A stretch of DNA of 64,000 nt from Pseudomonas thivervalensis (GTDB taxonomy: Bacteria; Pseudomonadota; Gammaproteobacteria; Pseudomonadales; Pseudomonadaceae), in contig NZ_LHVE01000007.1 in the NCBI RefSeq assembly GCF_001269655.1, positions 682,001 through 746,000 on the forward strand, written 5' to 3'. This document shows, piece by piece, positions 9,390 to 22,107 of this stretch. The position numbers and the translations under genes were made by a program. The number at the start of each line of letters is the position of its first letter. Positions within the stretch are counted from its first letter, which is position 1. The notes beneath the pieces are model-generated. The model was given only the letters and a program-made list of their open reading frames with translations. It did no database searches and was not told where the DNA came from.

Positions 9390-9598
9390 ATGGCGAGGGA
9401 GCTCTCTCCCGCTGGGTTGTAGAAGCTGTGTAGGAGCTTTGTAGGAGCTGTCGAGTGCAACGAGGCTGCGATCTTTCCACTGCCAATTGAGTCTAGAGTG
9501 AAAGATCAAGATCAAGATCAAGATCAAGATCAAGATCAAGATCAAAAGATCGCAGGCTTCGCCAGCTCCTACAGAGCCCAGCGGGAGCAAACTCCCTC
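9390..9598. repeat. Nested palindrome: type C element inside type B REP arms
   Basis: The outer arms are type B (GGCGAGGGAGCTCTCTCCCGC at the left, GCGGGAGCAAACTCCCTC at the right). Between them is a type C element: tandem TGTAGGAGCT units, then GAGGCTGCGATCTTTC, and the inverted GATCGCAGGCTTCGCCAGCTCCTACA. The right B arm reaches the stop codon of the adjacent DUF3203 gene. Confidence 0.75.
9504..9545. repeat. Hexanucleotide microsatellite, seven GATCAA units
   Basis: Seven uninterrupted GATCAA units in the loop region of the type C palindrome. The equivalent place in the other type C copies (about 13085, 57836, 60487) holds only GATCAAAAGATC-like sequence, so this one has expanded. Confidence 0.9.
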
Positions 9599-9833
9599 AG
9601 ATCGCCGAGCCGCTGTCGCTGGCCTTCAGGTGCTTGCGCCCGTCGACCGCGCCGGCCACGGTCAGTGCATCGGCTTCGGCCTCGGTGATGTAGACCCGAT
9701 CGCCATTGAGCTCCACGACTGACATGGCCTTGTCCGGGTCGGTGATGATGGTCAGCTCGCTGGCGGGGCGCTGTTCGGTGCCGTTGGGGGTTTCGAAATG
9801 GCAGGTCTGGTTGTCATCGATACGGACAGTCAT
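9597..9833 (-). CDS. DUF3203 family small protein
   Basis: 78-aa acidic cytoplasmic protein starting at the ATG at 9833, which has AGAAGGAGAAACACC just upstream. It resembles the Pseudomonas-specific DUF3203 family by the core GTEQRPASELTIITD ... VYITEAEADALTVAGAVDGR; that assignment is from memory of the family pattern. No function is known. Its last codons overlap the arm of the adjacent nested repeat, so the C-terminal KASDSGSAI may be partly repeat-derived. Confidence 0.65.
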   Translation of the reverse strand: MTVRIDDNQTCHFETPNGTEQRPASELTIITDPDKAMSVVELNGDRVYITEAEADALTVAGAVDGRKHLKASDSGSAI

Positions 9834-9968
9834 GGTGTTTCTCCTTCTGGGGTCATGAACGTTAGGTGTCGCGGCCAAGCCAGGGTTCGTTACGCCTGAT
9901 CAGCGGTCAGGCGCACCTCTGGCGTCGCCTGCGGTCCATCGTTTATCGACTGGAAAAGAGGACGGTCC

Positions 9969-10469
9969 ATGGACGCCTGGTGGCATGAAGTCTGGGTAAC
10001 CCTGCAGGCGGAATTCGCCGACATCACCGATGCCCAGCAGATGACCCGGGTCACGGTGCGCCTGCTCATGGCCGCGCTGCTGGGTGGCATCCTGGGTTTC
10101 GAGCGCGAACACAAGGGCAAGGCTGCCGGCGTACGAACCCACATGCTCGTGGCCCTGGGGGCGGCGCTGTTCGTCTTGGTGCCACAGATGTCCGGTTCCC
10201 AGGCCGACGCGATGAGTCGGGTGATACAAGGCGTGGTCGCCGGCATCGGTTTTCTCGGCGCCGGCACCATCCTGAAAAACACCGACGGCGACGAAGGTCA
10301 CGTCAAGGGCCTGACCACCGCTGCGGGCCTGTGGATGACCGCCGCCATTGGCGTCGCCGCCGGGTTGGGGCGGGAGGCGACGGCGGTGCTCAGCACGGTG
10401 CTGGCGCTGGCGATCTTCAGTGTGATGCCGGTGATCGTCCGGGCGCTGGAGAAGGGCGACAAGCCGTGA
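9969..10469 (+). CDS. MgtC/SapB family membrane protein
   Basis: 166-aa inner-membrane protein. The conserved MgtC/SapB region is visible: LLGGILGFEREHKGKAAG, RTHMLVALGAALFVL and VVAGIGFLGAGTIL. The C-terminal soluble domain of virulence-type MgtC (about 230 aa) is missing, so this is the short form, whose role is mostly unknown; a link to magnesium or acid stress should not be assumed. The ATG has AAGAGGAC upstream. Confidence 0.85.
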   Translation: MDAWWHEVWVTLQAEFADITDAQQMTRVTVRLLMAALLGGILGFEREHKGKAAGVRTHMLVALGAALFVLVPQMSGSQADAMSRVIQGVVAGIGFLGAGTILKNTDGDEGHVKGLTTAAGLWMTAAIGVAAGLGREATAVLSTVLALAIFSVMPVIVRALEKGDKP

Positions 10470-10495
10470 CGCGGCTATGAGCCTGCAAACACAAC

Positions 10496-10588
10496 CTGTG
10501 GGAGCGAGCCTGCTCGCGAAGGCGGCGTGACAAGCAATATTTTCATCGACTGATACACCGCTTTCGCGAGCGGGCTCGCTCTCACAGG
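10496..10588. repeat. REP doublet (type A)
   Basis: Inverted type A pair between the convergent MgtC-like gene and the small proline-rich gene; the second copy is slightly diverged (GAGCGGGCTCGCTCTCAC). Confidence 0.85.
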
Positions 10589-10609
10589 TTTTTTATTACT
10601 ACGCTTGAA

Positions 10610-10774
10610 TCAAACCCGCTCCGGCGGCGCCTCGCTCGGCGGGTCGCCCAGCGGCGGTTGCGGGTCCAGCGGCGGGTCTTTTTCTGGAATCGGCTCGGGA
10701 TCAGGGCCGGGCGGGGGTAAGGTGGGGTCGTCGATGTTCGGGTCGGGTGTTTCGGCCGGGATCGGAATATTCAT
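10610..10774 (-). CDS. Small proline-rich acidic protein
   Basis: A 54-residue reading frame starting ATG at 10774 and ending TGA at 10610. It begins MNIPIPAETPDPNIDD, has over 20 prolines in PDP, PEP, PPL and DPP units, and ends EAPPERV. A GGAG ribosome site lies about 9 bases upstream. Frequent CCG codons fit a genuine high-GC Pseudomonas gene. Small proline-rich proteins like this recur in Pseudomonas genomes, as I recall, but no function is known to me. It is divergent from glgE and shares its 210-bp upstream region. No membrane segment or signal peptide; probably disordered. Confidence 0.6.
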   Translation of the reverse strand: MNIPIPAETPDPNIDDPTLPPPGPDPEPIPEKDPPLDPQPPLGDPPSEAPPERV

Positions 10775-10875
10775 CGGGACGGGTCTCCGTGACGCACATG
10801 GCTTGAGTCGTGCTTATTGTTGTTGACCGCCTTGCACCGGCTTTGATCCCCGGATGCATCGGGGTAAATCCCTCT

Positions 10876-10903
10876 GAACTTTTAGCCGTTGATTCGGTTC
10901 GGA
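10876..10903 (+). promoter_or_regulatory. Candidate AlgU (sigma-22) promoter of the glgE operon
   Basis: GAACTT at 10876-10881 and TCGGA at 10899-10903 with 17 bases between. This matches the AlgU/RpoE-type consensus GAACTT-N16/17-TCTGA with one mismatch. It ends 82 bases before the glgE start. Confidence 0.55.
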
Positions 10904-10984
10904 GTTTAAGTGAGTTTTTTCAGGGACCCGTTGGGCCTTTACCGCCACAAGCGCGTCCATGGGGCGTAAAAGGAGCGATGCTCG

Positions 10985-12982
10985 ATGACTGCCGAACACC
11001 CGACTGAACTGGCCTGCAACCCGCATTTGCCGCTGTCCCAAGCCTTGCTGTTGCCGCGTATTGCTATTGAAAACACCATGCCGGTGATCGACGGCGGACA
11101 ATTCGCCGCCAAGGCCGTGGCTGGGCAGGACGTGACAGTGACCAGCAAAGTCTTCGCCGATGGTCATGACAAGCTGGCCGTGCGCATTCGCTGGCGTGCG
11201 CTGCAGGATGAAGTGTGGAACAGCGAGGTCATGAGTGACCTGGGCAACAACGGCTGGCAGGGCCAGTTCAACGTGCCCGAACAAGGTCGCTATGTGTTTT
11301 GTATCGAGGCCTGGATCGATCAGTTCGCCAGTTTTCGCTACGAGCTGGAGAAGAAATTCGGTGCAGGGGTACCGATCAGCCTGGAGTTGCAGGAAGGGCG
11401 CAGCCAAGTGCAAATGGCCGTCGAGCGCAGCACCGGTGACCTGAGCGAGCAACTGGCGGCCTTGCACCATGAGCTCTCCGGCTTGTTGCCGACCGAGCAG
11501 GTGGCGCTGTTCCTGGCACCGCGCAGTGCCGATCTGATGTCTCGGGCCGATCATCGCCCGTACTTGAGCATCAGCCCCGAGTATTCGCTGGATGTGGAGC
11601 GCAAGCTGTCCGAGTTTGCCAGTTGGTATGAGCTGTTTCCCCGCTCGATCACCGACGATCCCCAGCGCCATGGCACCTTCAACGACGTGCATTCGCGCCT
11701 GCCGGTGATCCAGGACATGGGTTTCGACGTGCTGTATTTCCCGCCGATCCACCCCATCGGCCGCAGTTTCCGCAAAGGCCCGAACAACTCTCTCACTGCC
11801 GGCCCCGACGACCCGGGCAGCCCCTATGCCATCGGCAGCGAGGAGGGTGGGCACGAGGCCATTCACCCGCAATTGGGCAGCCGCGAAGACTTCCGGCGCC
11901 TGGTGGCGGCGGCCGCGGAGCACGGTTTGGAGATTGCCCTGGACTTCGCGATCCAGTGTTCCCAGGACCACCCCTGGCTCAAGCAGCACCCGGGCTGGTT
12001 CAGTTGGCGGCCCGACGGCACGATCAAATACGCGGAAAACCCGCCGAAGAAATACCAGGACATCGTCAACGTCGACTTCTACGCGGCCGACGCGATTCCC
12101 AGCCTGTGGGTGGAGCTGCGGGACATCGTGGTGGGCTGGGTCAAGGAAGGCGTCAAGATATTCCGCGTCGACAACCCGCACACCAAGCCACTGCCGTTCT
12201 GGCAATGGCTGATCGCCGATGTCCGGGCCCAATATCCCGAAGTGATCTTCCTGGCTGAAGCGTTCACCACGCCGGCGATGATGGCGCGGTTGGGCAAGGT
12301 CGGTTATTCCCAGAGCTACACCTATTTCACCTGGCGCAACACCAAGGCCGAGCTGGCGACCTACTTCAGCGAGCTCAACGAGTCGCCTTTGCGCGAGTGT
12401 TACCGGCCGAATTTCTTCGTGAATACCCCCGACATCAACCCGGCCTTTCTCCATCAATCGGGGCGTCCGGGCTTCTTGATCCGCGCGGCACTGGCGACCA
12501 TGGGCTCAGGACTGTGGGGAATGTATTCGGGCTTCGAATTGTGCGAATCGGCGCCGGTACCGGGCAAGGAGGAATACCTCGACTCGGAGAAGTACGAGAT
12601 CCGTCCCCGGGACTTCACCGCGCCGGGCAACATCGTTGCCGAGATCGCCCAGCTCAACCGCATCCGCCGGCAGAACCCGGCGCTGCATACCCACCTGGGC
12701 CTGAAAATCTACAACGCCTGGAACGACAACATTCTCTATTTCGGCAAGCGGACCGCCGATGGCAGCAATTTCATCCTGGTGGCGGTGAGCCTCGATCCGC
12801 ACAACCCGCAGGAAGCCAGTTTCGAGTTGCCGCTGTGGGAGATGGGCCTGCCCGACGACGCCCAGACCCAGGGCGAGGACCTGATGAACGGACACCGCTG
12901 GACCTGGTACGGCAAGTACCAGTTCATGCGGATCGACCCGGCGTACCAGCCGTTCGGGATTTGGCGGATCAGCGTGGCGTGA
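10985..12982 (+). CDS. glgE: Alpha-1,4-glucan:maltose-1-phosphate maltosyltransferase
   Basis: 665-aa GH13_3 enzyme that adds maltosyl units from alpha-maltose-1-phosphate to linear alpha-glucan in the cytoplasm. The N-terminal beta domain (VIDGGQFAAKAVAGQDVTV) is followed by the TIM barrel. The nucleophile D396 is in FRVDNPHTKP and the general acid E425 in FLAEAFTTP, as in characterised GlgE. Length is normal. GAGCGATG-type and AAAAGGAGCG ribosome sequences precede the ATG at 10985. It heads the operon-like run glgE, treS-maltokinase, glgB, the GlgE pathway; in Pseudomonas this serves osmotic and desiccation tolerance. A candidate AlgU promoter lies upstream. Confidence 0.95.
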   Translation: MTAEHPTELACNPHLPLSQALLLPRIAIENTMPVIDGGQFAAKAVAGQDVTVTSKVFADGHDKLAVRIRWRALQDEVWNSEVMSDLGNNGWQGQFNVPEQGRYVFCIEAWIDQFASFRYELEKKFGAGVPISLELQEGRSQVQMAVERSTGDLSEQLAALHHELSGLLPTEQVALFLAPRSADLMSRADHRPYLSISPEYSLDVERKLSEFASWYELFPRSITDDPQRHGTFNDVHSRLPVIQDMGFDVLYFPPIHPIGRSFRKGPNNSLTAGPDDPGSPYAIGSEEGGHEAIHPQLGSREDFRRLVAAAAEHGLEIALDFAIQCSQDHPWLKQHPGWFSWRPDGTIKYAENPPKKYQDIVNVDFYAADAIPSLWVELRDIVVGWVKEGVKIFRVDNPHTKPLPFWQWLIADVRAQYPEVIFLAEAFTTPAMMARLGKVGYSQSYTYFTWRNTKAELATYFSELNESPLRECYRPNFFVNTPDINPAFLHQSGRPGFLIRAALATMGSGLWGMYSGFELCESAPVPGKEEYLDSEKYEIRPRDFTAPGNIVAEIAQLNRIRRQNPALHTHLGLKIYNAWNDNILYFGKRTADGSNFILVAVSLDPHNPQEASFELPLWEMGLPDDAQTQGEDLMNGHRWTWYGKYQFMRIDPAYQPFGIWRISVA

Positions 12983-13002
12983 TGCGCACTCCCACAGGCG
13001 CT

Positions 13003-13147
13003 GCCTAGGAGCTGTGTAGGAGCTATGTAGGAGCTGTCGAGTGAAACGAGGCTGCGATCTTGCCCCAGACACTTGAATCTCAAGCGAAAGATCAAAAGAT
13101 CGCAGGCTTCGCCAGCTCCTACAGGGGGATAAAGCCCTCCGCCACAA
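13003..13147. repeat. Type C palindrome with one type B-like arm
   Basis: Tandem TAGGAGCTGTG/TAGGAGCTATG/TAGGAGCTGTC units, GAGGCTGCGATCTTG, then the inverse GATCGCAGGCTTCGCCAGCTCCTACA. The right side runs into GGGGGATAAAGCCCTCCGCCAC, the inverse of the GGCGAGGGGATTTATCCCC variant of type B. It lies in the glgE-treS gap. Confidence 0.75.
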
Positions 13148-13201
13148 AAAGACCTCACAAGCCTGTCTCCCGCGGCTTTAATGACTTATCAGGAGTTGCA
13201 C

Positions 13202-16546
<3,345 letters not shown>

Positions 16547-16557
16547 TGGAGAGAATC

Positions 16558-18792
16558 ATGAGTGTCTCGAACAAAGAACCCCAGGGGCAGGCCAAGGAGT
16601 CCTTACTGCCGGCGCCCCACGACATCGACGCGCTGGTGCGCGCCGAACATCACGATCCGTTTTCCATCCTGGGGCCCCATGGCGACGGCGCCGACGGCCA
16701 GTTCATCCGCGCCTATCTGCCCGGCGCCCTGAGCGTGCATGTACTGGCCCGCGAGGGCGGCGAAGAGCTGGGTGAGCTGCAAGTCACCGAAACCCCAGGG
16801 CTGTTCGTCGGTCATTTCGATCGTGCCCAGCCCTATTTGCTGCGCACCCGTTGGGCCGGCGGCGAGCAGGTTGCCGAAGACCCCTACAGCTTCGGCCCGC
16901 TGCTGGGGGAAATGGACCTTTACCTGTTCGCCGAGGGCAACCACCGCGACCTCAGCGCCTGTCTGGGGGCGCAGTTGAAAACCGTCGATGGCGTCGACGG
17001 CGTGCGTTTCGCCGTCTGGGCACCCAATGCGCGCCGGGTTTCGGTGGTGGGCGATTTCAACGTCTGGGACGGGCGCCGACATCCGATGCGCATCCGTTAT
17101 CCGTCCGGCGTGTGGGAAATCTTCATCCCGAGGCTGGCCGCTGGCGAAGGCTACAAGTATGAAATTCTCGGCGCCCACGGCATCCTGCCCCTCAAGGCCG
17201 ACCCGGTGGCGCTGGCCACCCAGATGCCGCCGGACACCGCCTCCAAAGTCGCCTCGCCGTTGAAGATCGAATGGCACGATGACGAGTGGATGCAAAGCCG
17301 TCGCGAGCGCCAGCTACCGGGCGCGCCGTTGTCGATCTACGAATTGCACGCCGGCTCCTGGCAGTGCGAAATCGACGAGGCGGGGGAGGTGGCCCGGCAA
17401 TACACCTGGCATGAAATGGCCGAGCGGTTGATTCCGTACGTCAAGGACCTGGGCTTCACCCACATCGAGCTGATGCCGATCATGGAGCACCCGTTCGGAG
17501 GCTCCTGGGGCTATCAGCCGCTGTCGCAATTCGCACCCACGGCACGCTTCGGTTCGCCGGACGATTTCGCCGCGTTCGTGAATGCCTGTCACCAGGCCAA
17601 TATCGGCGTCATCCTCGACTGGGTGCCGGCGCATTTCCCCACCGACACCCACGGCCTGGCCCAGTTCGACGGCACCGCGTTGTACGAATACGGCAACCCG
17701 CTGGAGGGCTTTCACCAGGATTGGGACACGCTGATCTACAACCTGGGCCGCACCGAAGTGCACGGCTTCATGCTGGCGTCGGCGCTGCACTGGCTCAAGC
17801 ATTTTCACGTCGATGGCCTGCGGGTGGATGCGGTGGCCTCGATGTTGTACCGCGACTATTCGCGCAAGGCCGGCGAGTGGGTGCCCAACCGCCACGGCGG
17901 GCGGGAGAACCTCGAAGCCATCGATTTCCTGCGGCACCTCAACGATGTGGTGGCGCTGGAAACCCCGGGGGCGCTGGTCATCGCCGAGGAATCCACCGCG
18001 TGGCCGGGCGTCAGCCAGAGCACCCAGCAGGGCGGCCTGGGCTTTGCCTACAAATGGAACATGGGCTGGATGCACGATTCGCTGCACTACATCCAGCAAG
18101 ACCCGGTGTACCGCGCCCATCACCATAACGAACTGAGCTTCGGCCTGGTGTATGCCTGGTCCGAGCGTTTCGTGCTGCCGATTTCCCACGACGAAGTGGT
18201 CCATGGCAAACGCTCGTTGATCGACAAGATGCCCGGCGACCGCTGGCAGAAATTCGCCAACCTCAGGGCCTACCTCAGTTTCATGTGGGGCCATCCCGGC
18301 AAAAAACTGTTGTTCATGGGCTGTGAGTTCGGCCAATGGCGCGAGTGGAATCACGACCAGCAGTTGGATTGGTACCTGCTGCAATACCCTGAGCACCGCG
18401 GCGTGCAGAAGTTGGTGAGCGATCTCAACCGGCTGTACCGCGAAGAGCCGGCGCTGCATGATCAGGATGACGCCCCCCAGGGGTTCCAGTGGCTGATTGG
18501 CGACGATGCGCTCAACAGCGTCTACGCCTGGTTGCGTTGGAGCAAGGATGGCCGGCCGGTGCTGGTGGTCGCCAACTTTACCCCGGTGCCGCGCGAAGCC
18601 TACCGGGTCGGCGTGCCGTTTGGCGGGCGTTGGGTCGAATTGCTCAACAGCGATGCCGACACCTACGCCGGTTCCAACTACGGCAACGGCGGCGGTGCCT
18701 CCACCGAAGAAGTGCCCAGCCACGGCCAGGCCTTATCGCTGGAACTCAACCTGCCACCGTTGGCGGTGTTGATCCTGCGGCCGGAGGGTTGA
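16558..18792 (+). CDS. glgB: 1,4-alpha-glucan branching enzyme
   Basis: 744-aa GH13_9 branching enzyme that introduces alpha-1,6 branches into the glucan. An N-terminal CBM48-type domain ([20 protein letters not shown], then [20 protein letters not shown]) precedes the barrel; the nucleophile is D424 in [12 protein letters not shown] and the acid E477 in [11 protein letters not shown], with [10 protein letters not shown] also present. The ATG at 16558 follows GTGGAGAGAATC; the GTG at 16546 would overlap the previous stop but lacks a ribosome site. It is the last gene of the GlgE operon. Confidence 0.95.
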   Translation: MSVSNKEPQGQAKESLLPAPHDIDALVRAEHHDPFSILGPHGDGADGQFIRAYLPGALSVHVLAREGGEELGELQVTETPGLFVGHFDRAQPYLLRTRWAGGEQVAEDPYSFGPLLGEMDLYLFAEGNHRDLSACLGAQLKTVDGVDGVRFAVWAPNARRVSVVGDFNVWDGRRHPMRIRYPSGVWEIFIPRLAAGEGYKYEILGAHGILPLKADPVALATQMPPDTASKVASPLKIEWHDDEWMQSRRERQLPGAPLSIYELHAGSWQCEIDEAGEVARQYTWHEMAERLIPYVKDLGFTHIELMPIMEHPFGGSWGYQPLSQFAPTARFGSPDDFAAFVNACHQANIGVILDWVPAHFPTDTHGLAQFDGTALYEYGNPLEGFHQDWDTLIYNLGRTEVHGFMLASALHWLKHFHVDGLRVDAVASMLYRDYSRKAGEWVPNRHGGRENLEAIDFLRHLNDVVALETPGALVIAEESTAWPGVSQSTQQGGLGFAYKWNMGWMHDSLHYIQQDPVYRAHHHNELSFGLVYAWSERFVLPISHDEVVHGKRSLIDKMPGDRWQKFANLRAYLSFMWGHPGKKLLFMGCEFGQWREWNHDQQLDWYLLQYPEHRGVQKLVSDLNRLYREEPALHDQDDAPQGFQWLIGDDALNSVYAWLRWSKDGRPVLVVANFTPVPREAYRVGVPFGGRWVELLNSDADTYAGSNYGNGGGASTEEVPSHGQALSLELNLPPLAVLILRPEG

Positions 18793-18868
18793 GCCTGATT
18801 GCCTGAGGCCGAGCGGAGAGCTGGCAACTGATTGGGTGCTGCTTGAAGGAGATGATGACTGTGGCGCT

Positions 18869-18919
18869 CATAAAATAAAAGGCCACCCCAGATCCAAATG
18901 TGGGAGTTATGAGTGGCCT
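18869..18919 (-). terminator. Rho-independent terminator, minus strand, downstream of gudD
   Basis: On the minus strand AGGCCAC (18913-18919) pairs with GTGGCCT (18880-18886) and is followed by TTTTATTTTA. It lies 130 bases past the gudD stop, beyond a REP doublet. The loop is long (26 bases), which lowers confidence. Confidence 0.5.
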
Positions 18920-18945
18920 CAAGCTCATGGGTACCATCGACCCAA

Positions 18946-19036
18946 TGTGGGAGCGAGCTTGCTCGCGATAGCGAAGTGTCAGTCGACATCAATGTGACTG
19001 AGCCACCGCCATCGCGAGCAAGCTCGCTCCCACAGG
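18946..19036. repeat. REP doublet (type A)
   Basis: Inverted type A pair between the convergent glgB and gudD genes. Confidence 0.85.
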
Positions 19037-19049
19037 GACATTGATCGAC

Positions 19050-20393
19050 TCAGCGAACCAGGCACGGCTGCTTGTTGTTGAACGTCCAGCCCGGAATCAG
19101 GAACTGCATCGCCACCGCATCATCCCGCGCCCCAAGGCCCATGCCTTTATACAGCTCATGGGCCTTGGCCAGTTGGTCGGTGTCCAGCTCGATCCCCAAC
19201 CCCGGTTTTTTCGGCACCTGCACGCAGCCGCCCTGGATCTGCAAAGGTGCCTTGGTCAACCGCTGGCCGTCCTGCCAGATCCAGTGGGTGTCGATGGCGG
19301 TGATGTCGCCCGGTGCGGCAGCGGCCACGTGGGTGAACATCGCCAGGGAAATGTCGAAGTGGTTGTTGGAATGCGAACCCCAGGTCAGGCCCCATTCATT
19401 GCACATCTGCGCCACGCGCACGGAGCCTTGCATGGTCCAGAAGTGCGGGTCGGCCAGGGGAATGTCCACGGATTGCAAGGTGATGGCGTGACCCATCTCG
19501 CGCCAATCGGTGGCGATCATGTTGGTCGCGGTCTTCAGACCGGTGGCGCGGCGGAACTCGGCCATGACCTCGCGTCCCGAATAGCCGTTCTCGGCACCGC
19601 AAGGGTCCTCGGCATAGGCCAGCACCTTGTGCTGGTCGCGGCACAAACGGATCGCTTCCTTGAGTGACCAGGCGCCGTTCGGGTCCAGGGTTATACGCGC
19701 CTGGGGAAAGCGCTCGGCCAATGCCGTGACCGCTTCGATTTCTGCGTCGCCCTGGAGCACGCCGCCCTTGAGCTTGAAGTCCTGGAAGCCATAGCGTGCC
19801 TGGGCGGCTTCGGCCAGGCGGACCACGGCATCGGCATCCAGGGCTTTTTCGTGGCGCACGCGAAACCAGTCGTTGTCGGCGTCCGGCTCGCTGCGGTAGG
19901 GCAGGTCGGTCTGCTGGCGATCGCCGACATAAAACAGATAGCCGAGCATCTTCACTTCATCACGCTGCTGGCCTTCGCCGAGCAGGGCTGCGACCGGCAC
20001 GTCCAGATGCTGGCCGAGCAGGTCCAGCAAGGCCGCTTCCAGGCCGGTTACCGCGTGGATGGTGATGCGCAGGTCAAAGGTCTGCAGGCCACGGCCACCG
20101 GCATCGCGGTCGGCAAAGGCGTGGCGCACCGTGTTGAGAATCTTCTGGTACGTGCCGATGGGGCTGCCGACCACCAGCGAGCGAGCGTCTTCGAGGGTCT
20201 GGCGAATGCGCTCGCCGCCGGGCACTTCGCCCACCCCGGTGTGGCCAGCGTTGTCCTTGAGAATGACGATGTTGCGGGTGAAGAACGGGCCGTGGGCACC
20301 GCTGAGGTTCAGCAGCATGCCGTCGTGGCCGGCCACGGGCACGACCTGCATGCTGGTGATGATCGGGGCTTTGTTGGTTTCTGGAGTGGTCAT
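19050..20393 (-). CDS. gudD: D-glucarate dehydratase
   Basis: 447-aa enolase-superfamily enzyme that dehydrates D-glucarate (and often L-idarate) to 5-keto-4-deoxyglucarate. The catalytic lysines K207 and K209 (FKLKGG), metal ligands D237 (LDPNGAW), E262 (AEDPCG) and N291 (ATNM), and the catalytic H341 (GSHSNNHFD) are all present, as in characterised GudD. An AAGGACC ribosome site precedes the ATG. It lies 30 bp downstream of the transporter gene gudP and is co-transcribed with it. No aldolase or semialdehyde dehydrogenase gene for the later steps is in the window. Confidence 0.93.
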   Translation of the reverse strand: MTTPETNKAPIITSMQVVPVAGHDGMLLNLSGAHGPFFTRNIVILKDNAGHTGVGEVPGGERIRQTLEDARSLVVGSPIGTYQKILNTVRHAFADRDAGGRGLQTFDLRITIHAVTGLEAALLDLLGQHLDVPVAALLGEGQQRDEVKMLGYLFYVGDRQQTDLPYRSEPDADNDWFRVRHEKALDADAVVRLAEAAQARYGFQDFKLKGGVLQGDAEIEAVTALAERFPQARITLDPNGAWSLKEAIRLCRDQHKVLAYAEDPCGAENGYSGREVMAEFRRATGLKTATNMIATDWREMGHAITLQSVDIPLADPHFWTMQGSVRVAQMCNEWGLTWGSHSNNHFDISLAMFTHVAAAAPGDITAIDTHWIWQDGQRLTKAPLQIQGGCVQVPKKPGLGIELDTDQLAKAHELYKGMGLGARDDAVAMQFLIPGWTFNNKQPCLVR

Positions 20394-20423
20394 CGTCTAT
20401 GGGTCCTTGAATTATTGTTGTGA

Positions 20424-21770
20424 TCAGGCGTGGCTGGTAGCCGGGTTGGCAGGTGTGGTGACGGACTTGGGCTTGGGCGTGTTGCGTGCGGCAAACACAA
20501 TGATCGCGGCAATGATCGAGGTGGCCGCCAAGCCGTAGAGGCCGCCCTGGATCGAGCCGGTGTGCTCTTCCAGCAGGCCGAACGTGGTCGGGGCGACGAA
20601 CCCGCCGAGGTTGCCCACCGAGTTGATCAGGGCAATCACCCCGGCGGCGATCCGGGCATCCAGGTAGGCCTGGGGAATCGGCCAGAACAACGACGACGCC
20701 GACTTGAAGCCCAGGGCTGCGAAGCAGATGGCGACGAAAGCGAAGATCGGTCCGCCGGTGGTGGACATGAACATCCCGGCTGCCGCGATCAACAGAGCCG
20801 TGGCGACCCAGGCCTGCTGGAATTTCCATTTGGCCGACAGCGAGGCGAAGGCGTACATGCCGACGATGGACAACAGCCACGGAATCGAGTTGAACAGCCC
20901 GACCTGGAGGTCGCTCAGTTCGCCCATTTTCTTGATGATGCTTGGCAGCCAGAACGTGGCGGCATAGATCGTCAATTGGATGAAGAAGTAGATCAGGCAA
21001 AACAGGATGATCTGGCGGTCCTTGAGCAATTGGCCGATGGACAGCTTGATCGGCGAGGCGGCTTCCCGTGCGCGCTGTTCGTCGTCGATGGCCTTGACCA
21101 GTACGTCCTGTTCTTCACGGCTCAGCCATTTGGCGTCGTGGGGCTTGGAATCCAGCCAGAACCAGACAAAGAAGCACAGGCCGACGGAGAACATCCCTTC
21201 AATGAAGTACATCCACTGCCAGCCGTGCATGCCCAGGCCGTTGATTTGCAGCAGCAGCCCCGACAGCGGGCCGGAGATCAGCGACGCAATGGCCGAGCCG
21301 CTGAGGAAGATGGCGATGGCTTTGCCGCGCTCGACGCCGGGCAGCCAGCGGGTGAAGTAATAGATGACTCCGGGGAAGAACCCGGCTTCGGCCACGCCCA
21401 GCAAGAAGCGCAGGATGTAGAAGTGGGTTTCGTTCTGGATGAAGGCCATGCCCGCGGCCACCAAGCCCCAGGTGAGCATGATGCGGGTCAGCCAGATGCG
21501 CGCGCCGATGCGTTGCAAAAGGATGTTGGACGGGACTTCGAACAGCGCATAGCCGATGAAGAACAGACCGGCGCCAAAGCCATAGGCCGCTGCACCGATG
21601 CCCAGGTCGTGCTCCATATGGGCACGCACGAAGCCGATGTTCACGCGGTCGATGTAGTTGACGATAAACATGATGACGAACAGCGGCAGGATGTGGCGCT
21701 TGACCTTGGCGATGGCCGAGAGCAGCACCGGATCCGCTCCGGCATTCGCCTTGAGGCTGGATGTGTTCAC
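20424..21770 (-). CDS. gudP: MFS transporter for D-glucarate (GudP-like, anion:cation symporter family)
   Basis: 448-aa major facilitator of the ACS family with about 12 membrane helices. The family block MFIVNYIDRVNIGFVRAHM opens the first helix pair and GVIYYFTRWLPGVERGKAIA is the conserved loop 4-5 signature. Takes up D-glucarate/galactarate by inference from gudD downstream. The GTG at 21770 is preferred because GGGAGAAAA lies 7 bases before it; a GTG at 21785 would add five residues without a ribosome site. Likely repressed by the divergently encoded GntR/FadR-family regulator. Confidence 0.88.
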   Translation of the reverse strand: MNTSSLKANAGADPVLLSAIAKVKRHILPLFVIMFIVNYIDRVNIGFVRAHMEHDLGIGAAAYGFGAGLFFIGYALFEVPSNILLQRIGARIWLTRIMLTWGLVAAGMAFIQNETHFYILRFLLGVAEAGFFPGVIYYFTRWLPGVERGKAIAIFLSGSAIASLISGPLSGLLLQINGLGMHGWQWMYFIEGMFSVGLCFFVWFWLDSKPHDAKWLSREEQDVLVKAIDDEQRAREAASPIKLSIGQLLKDRQIILFCLIYFFIQLTIYAATFWLPSIIKKMGELSDLQVGLFNSIPWLLSIVGMYAFASLSAKWKFQQAWVATALLIAAAGMFMSTTGGPIFAFVAICFAALGFKSASSLFWPIPQAYLDARIAAGVIALINSVGNLGGFVAPTTFGLLEEHTGSIQGGLYGLAATSIIAAIIVFAARNTPKPKSVTTPANPATSHA

Positions 21771-22107
21771 TGGTTTTTCTCCCACTCGTTATTTTTATGC
21801 GGGGCATCGTGCAGGTGTCGATGTTGATAGACATCATACAACTTGATTTTTTTCGATGACAAGCGGTTTTTCAGCATCATTGGATTGAGGATGAAAGGTT
21901 TTTATGCCGTATTTGTTGGGTTGAGCCGATTATTTTGATTGTGTTAAGGGTCTTGAGAAGCTGAAAGCAGCCGTGCATCAACAGGGTATTTTTATACGAT
22001 ATGGGCTGATCTTGAGTGTTGTCATACAAGTTGGGCGGTTCGATGAAAAGATTTTCTACGCCCGCGGGTGATACGATCAGTCAGCCTGTTTTCAAGGAAC
22101 CCCGGCG
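21771..22107. promoter_or_regulatory. Divergent gudP / gudR promoter region with operator-like repeats
   Basis: 337 bp, AT-richer than the flanks. It contains the same 12-mer, TCATACAASTTG, twice: TCATACAACTTG at 21834-21845 and TCATACAAGTTG at 22022-22033. The second lies inside the inverted repeat TTGT-CAT-ACAA (22019-22029), typical in shape for GntR/FadR-type operators. One copy sits about 64 bases before gudP, the other about 75 bases before the regulator gene. No coding sequence is seen. Confidence 0.5.

Noticed and set aside
20430..21827. Plus-strand open frame of 465 codons opposite gudP
   Set aside because: Antisense shadow of the MFS transporter, with Gly/Asp/Gln-rich translation and no domain.
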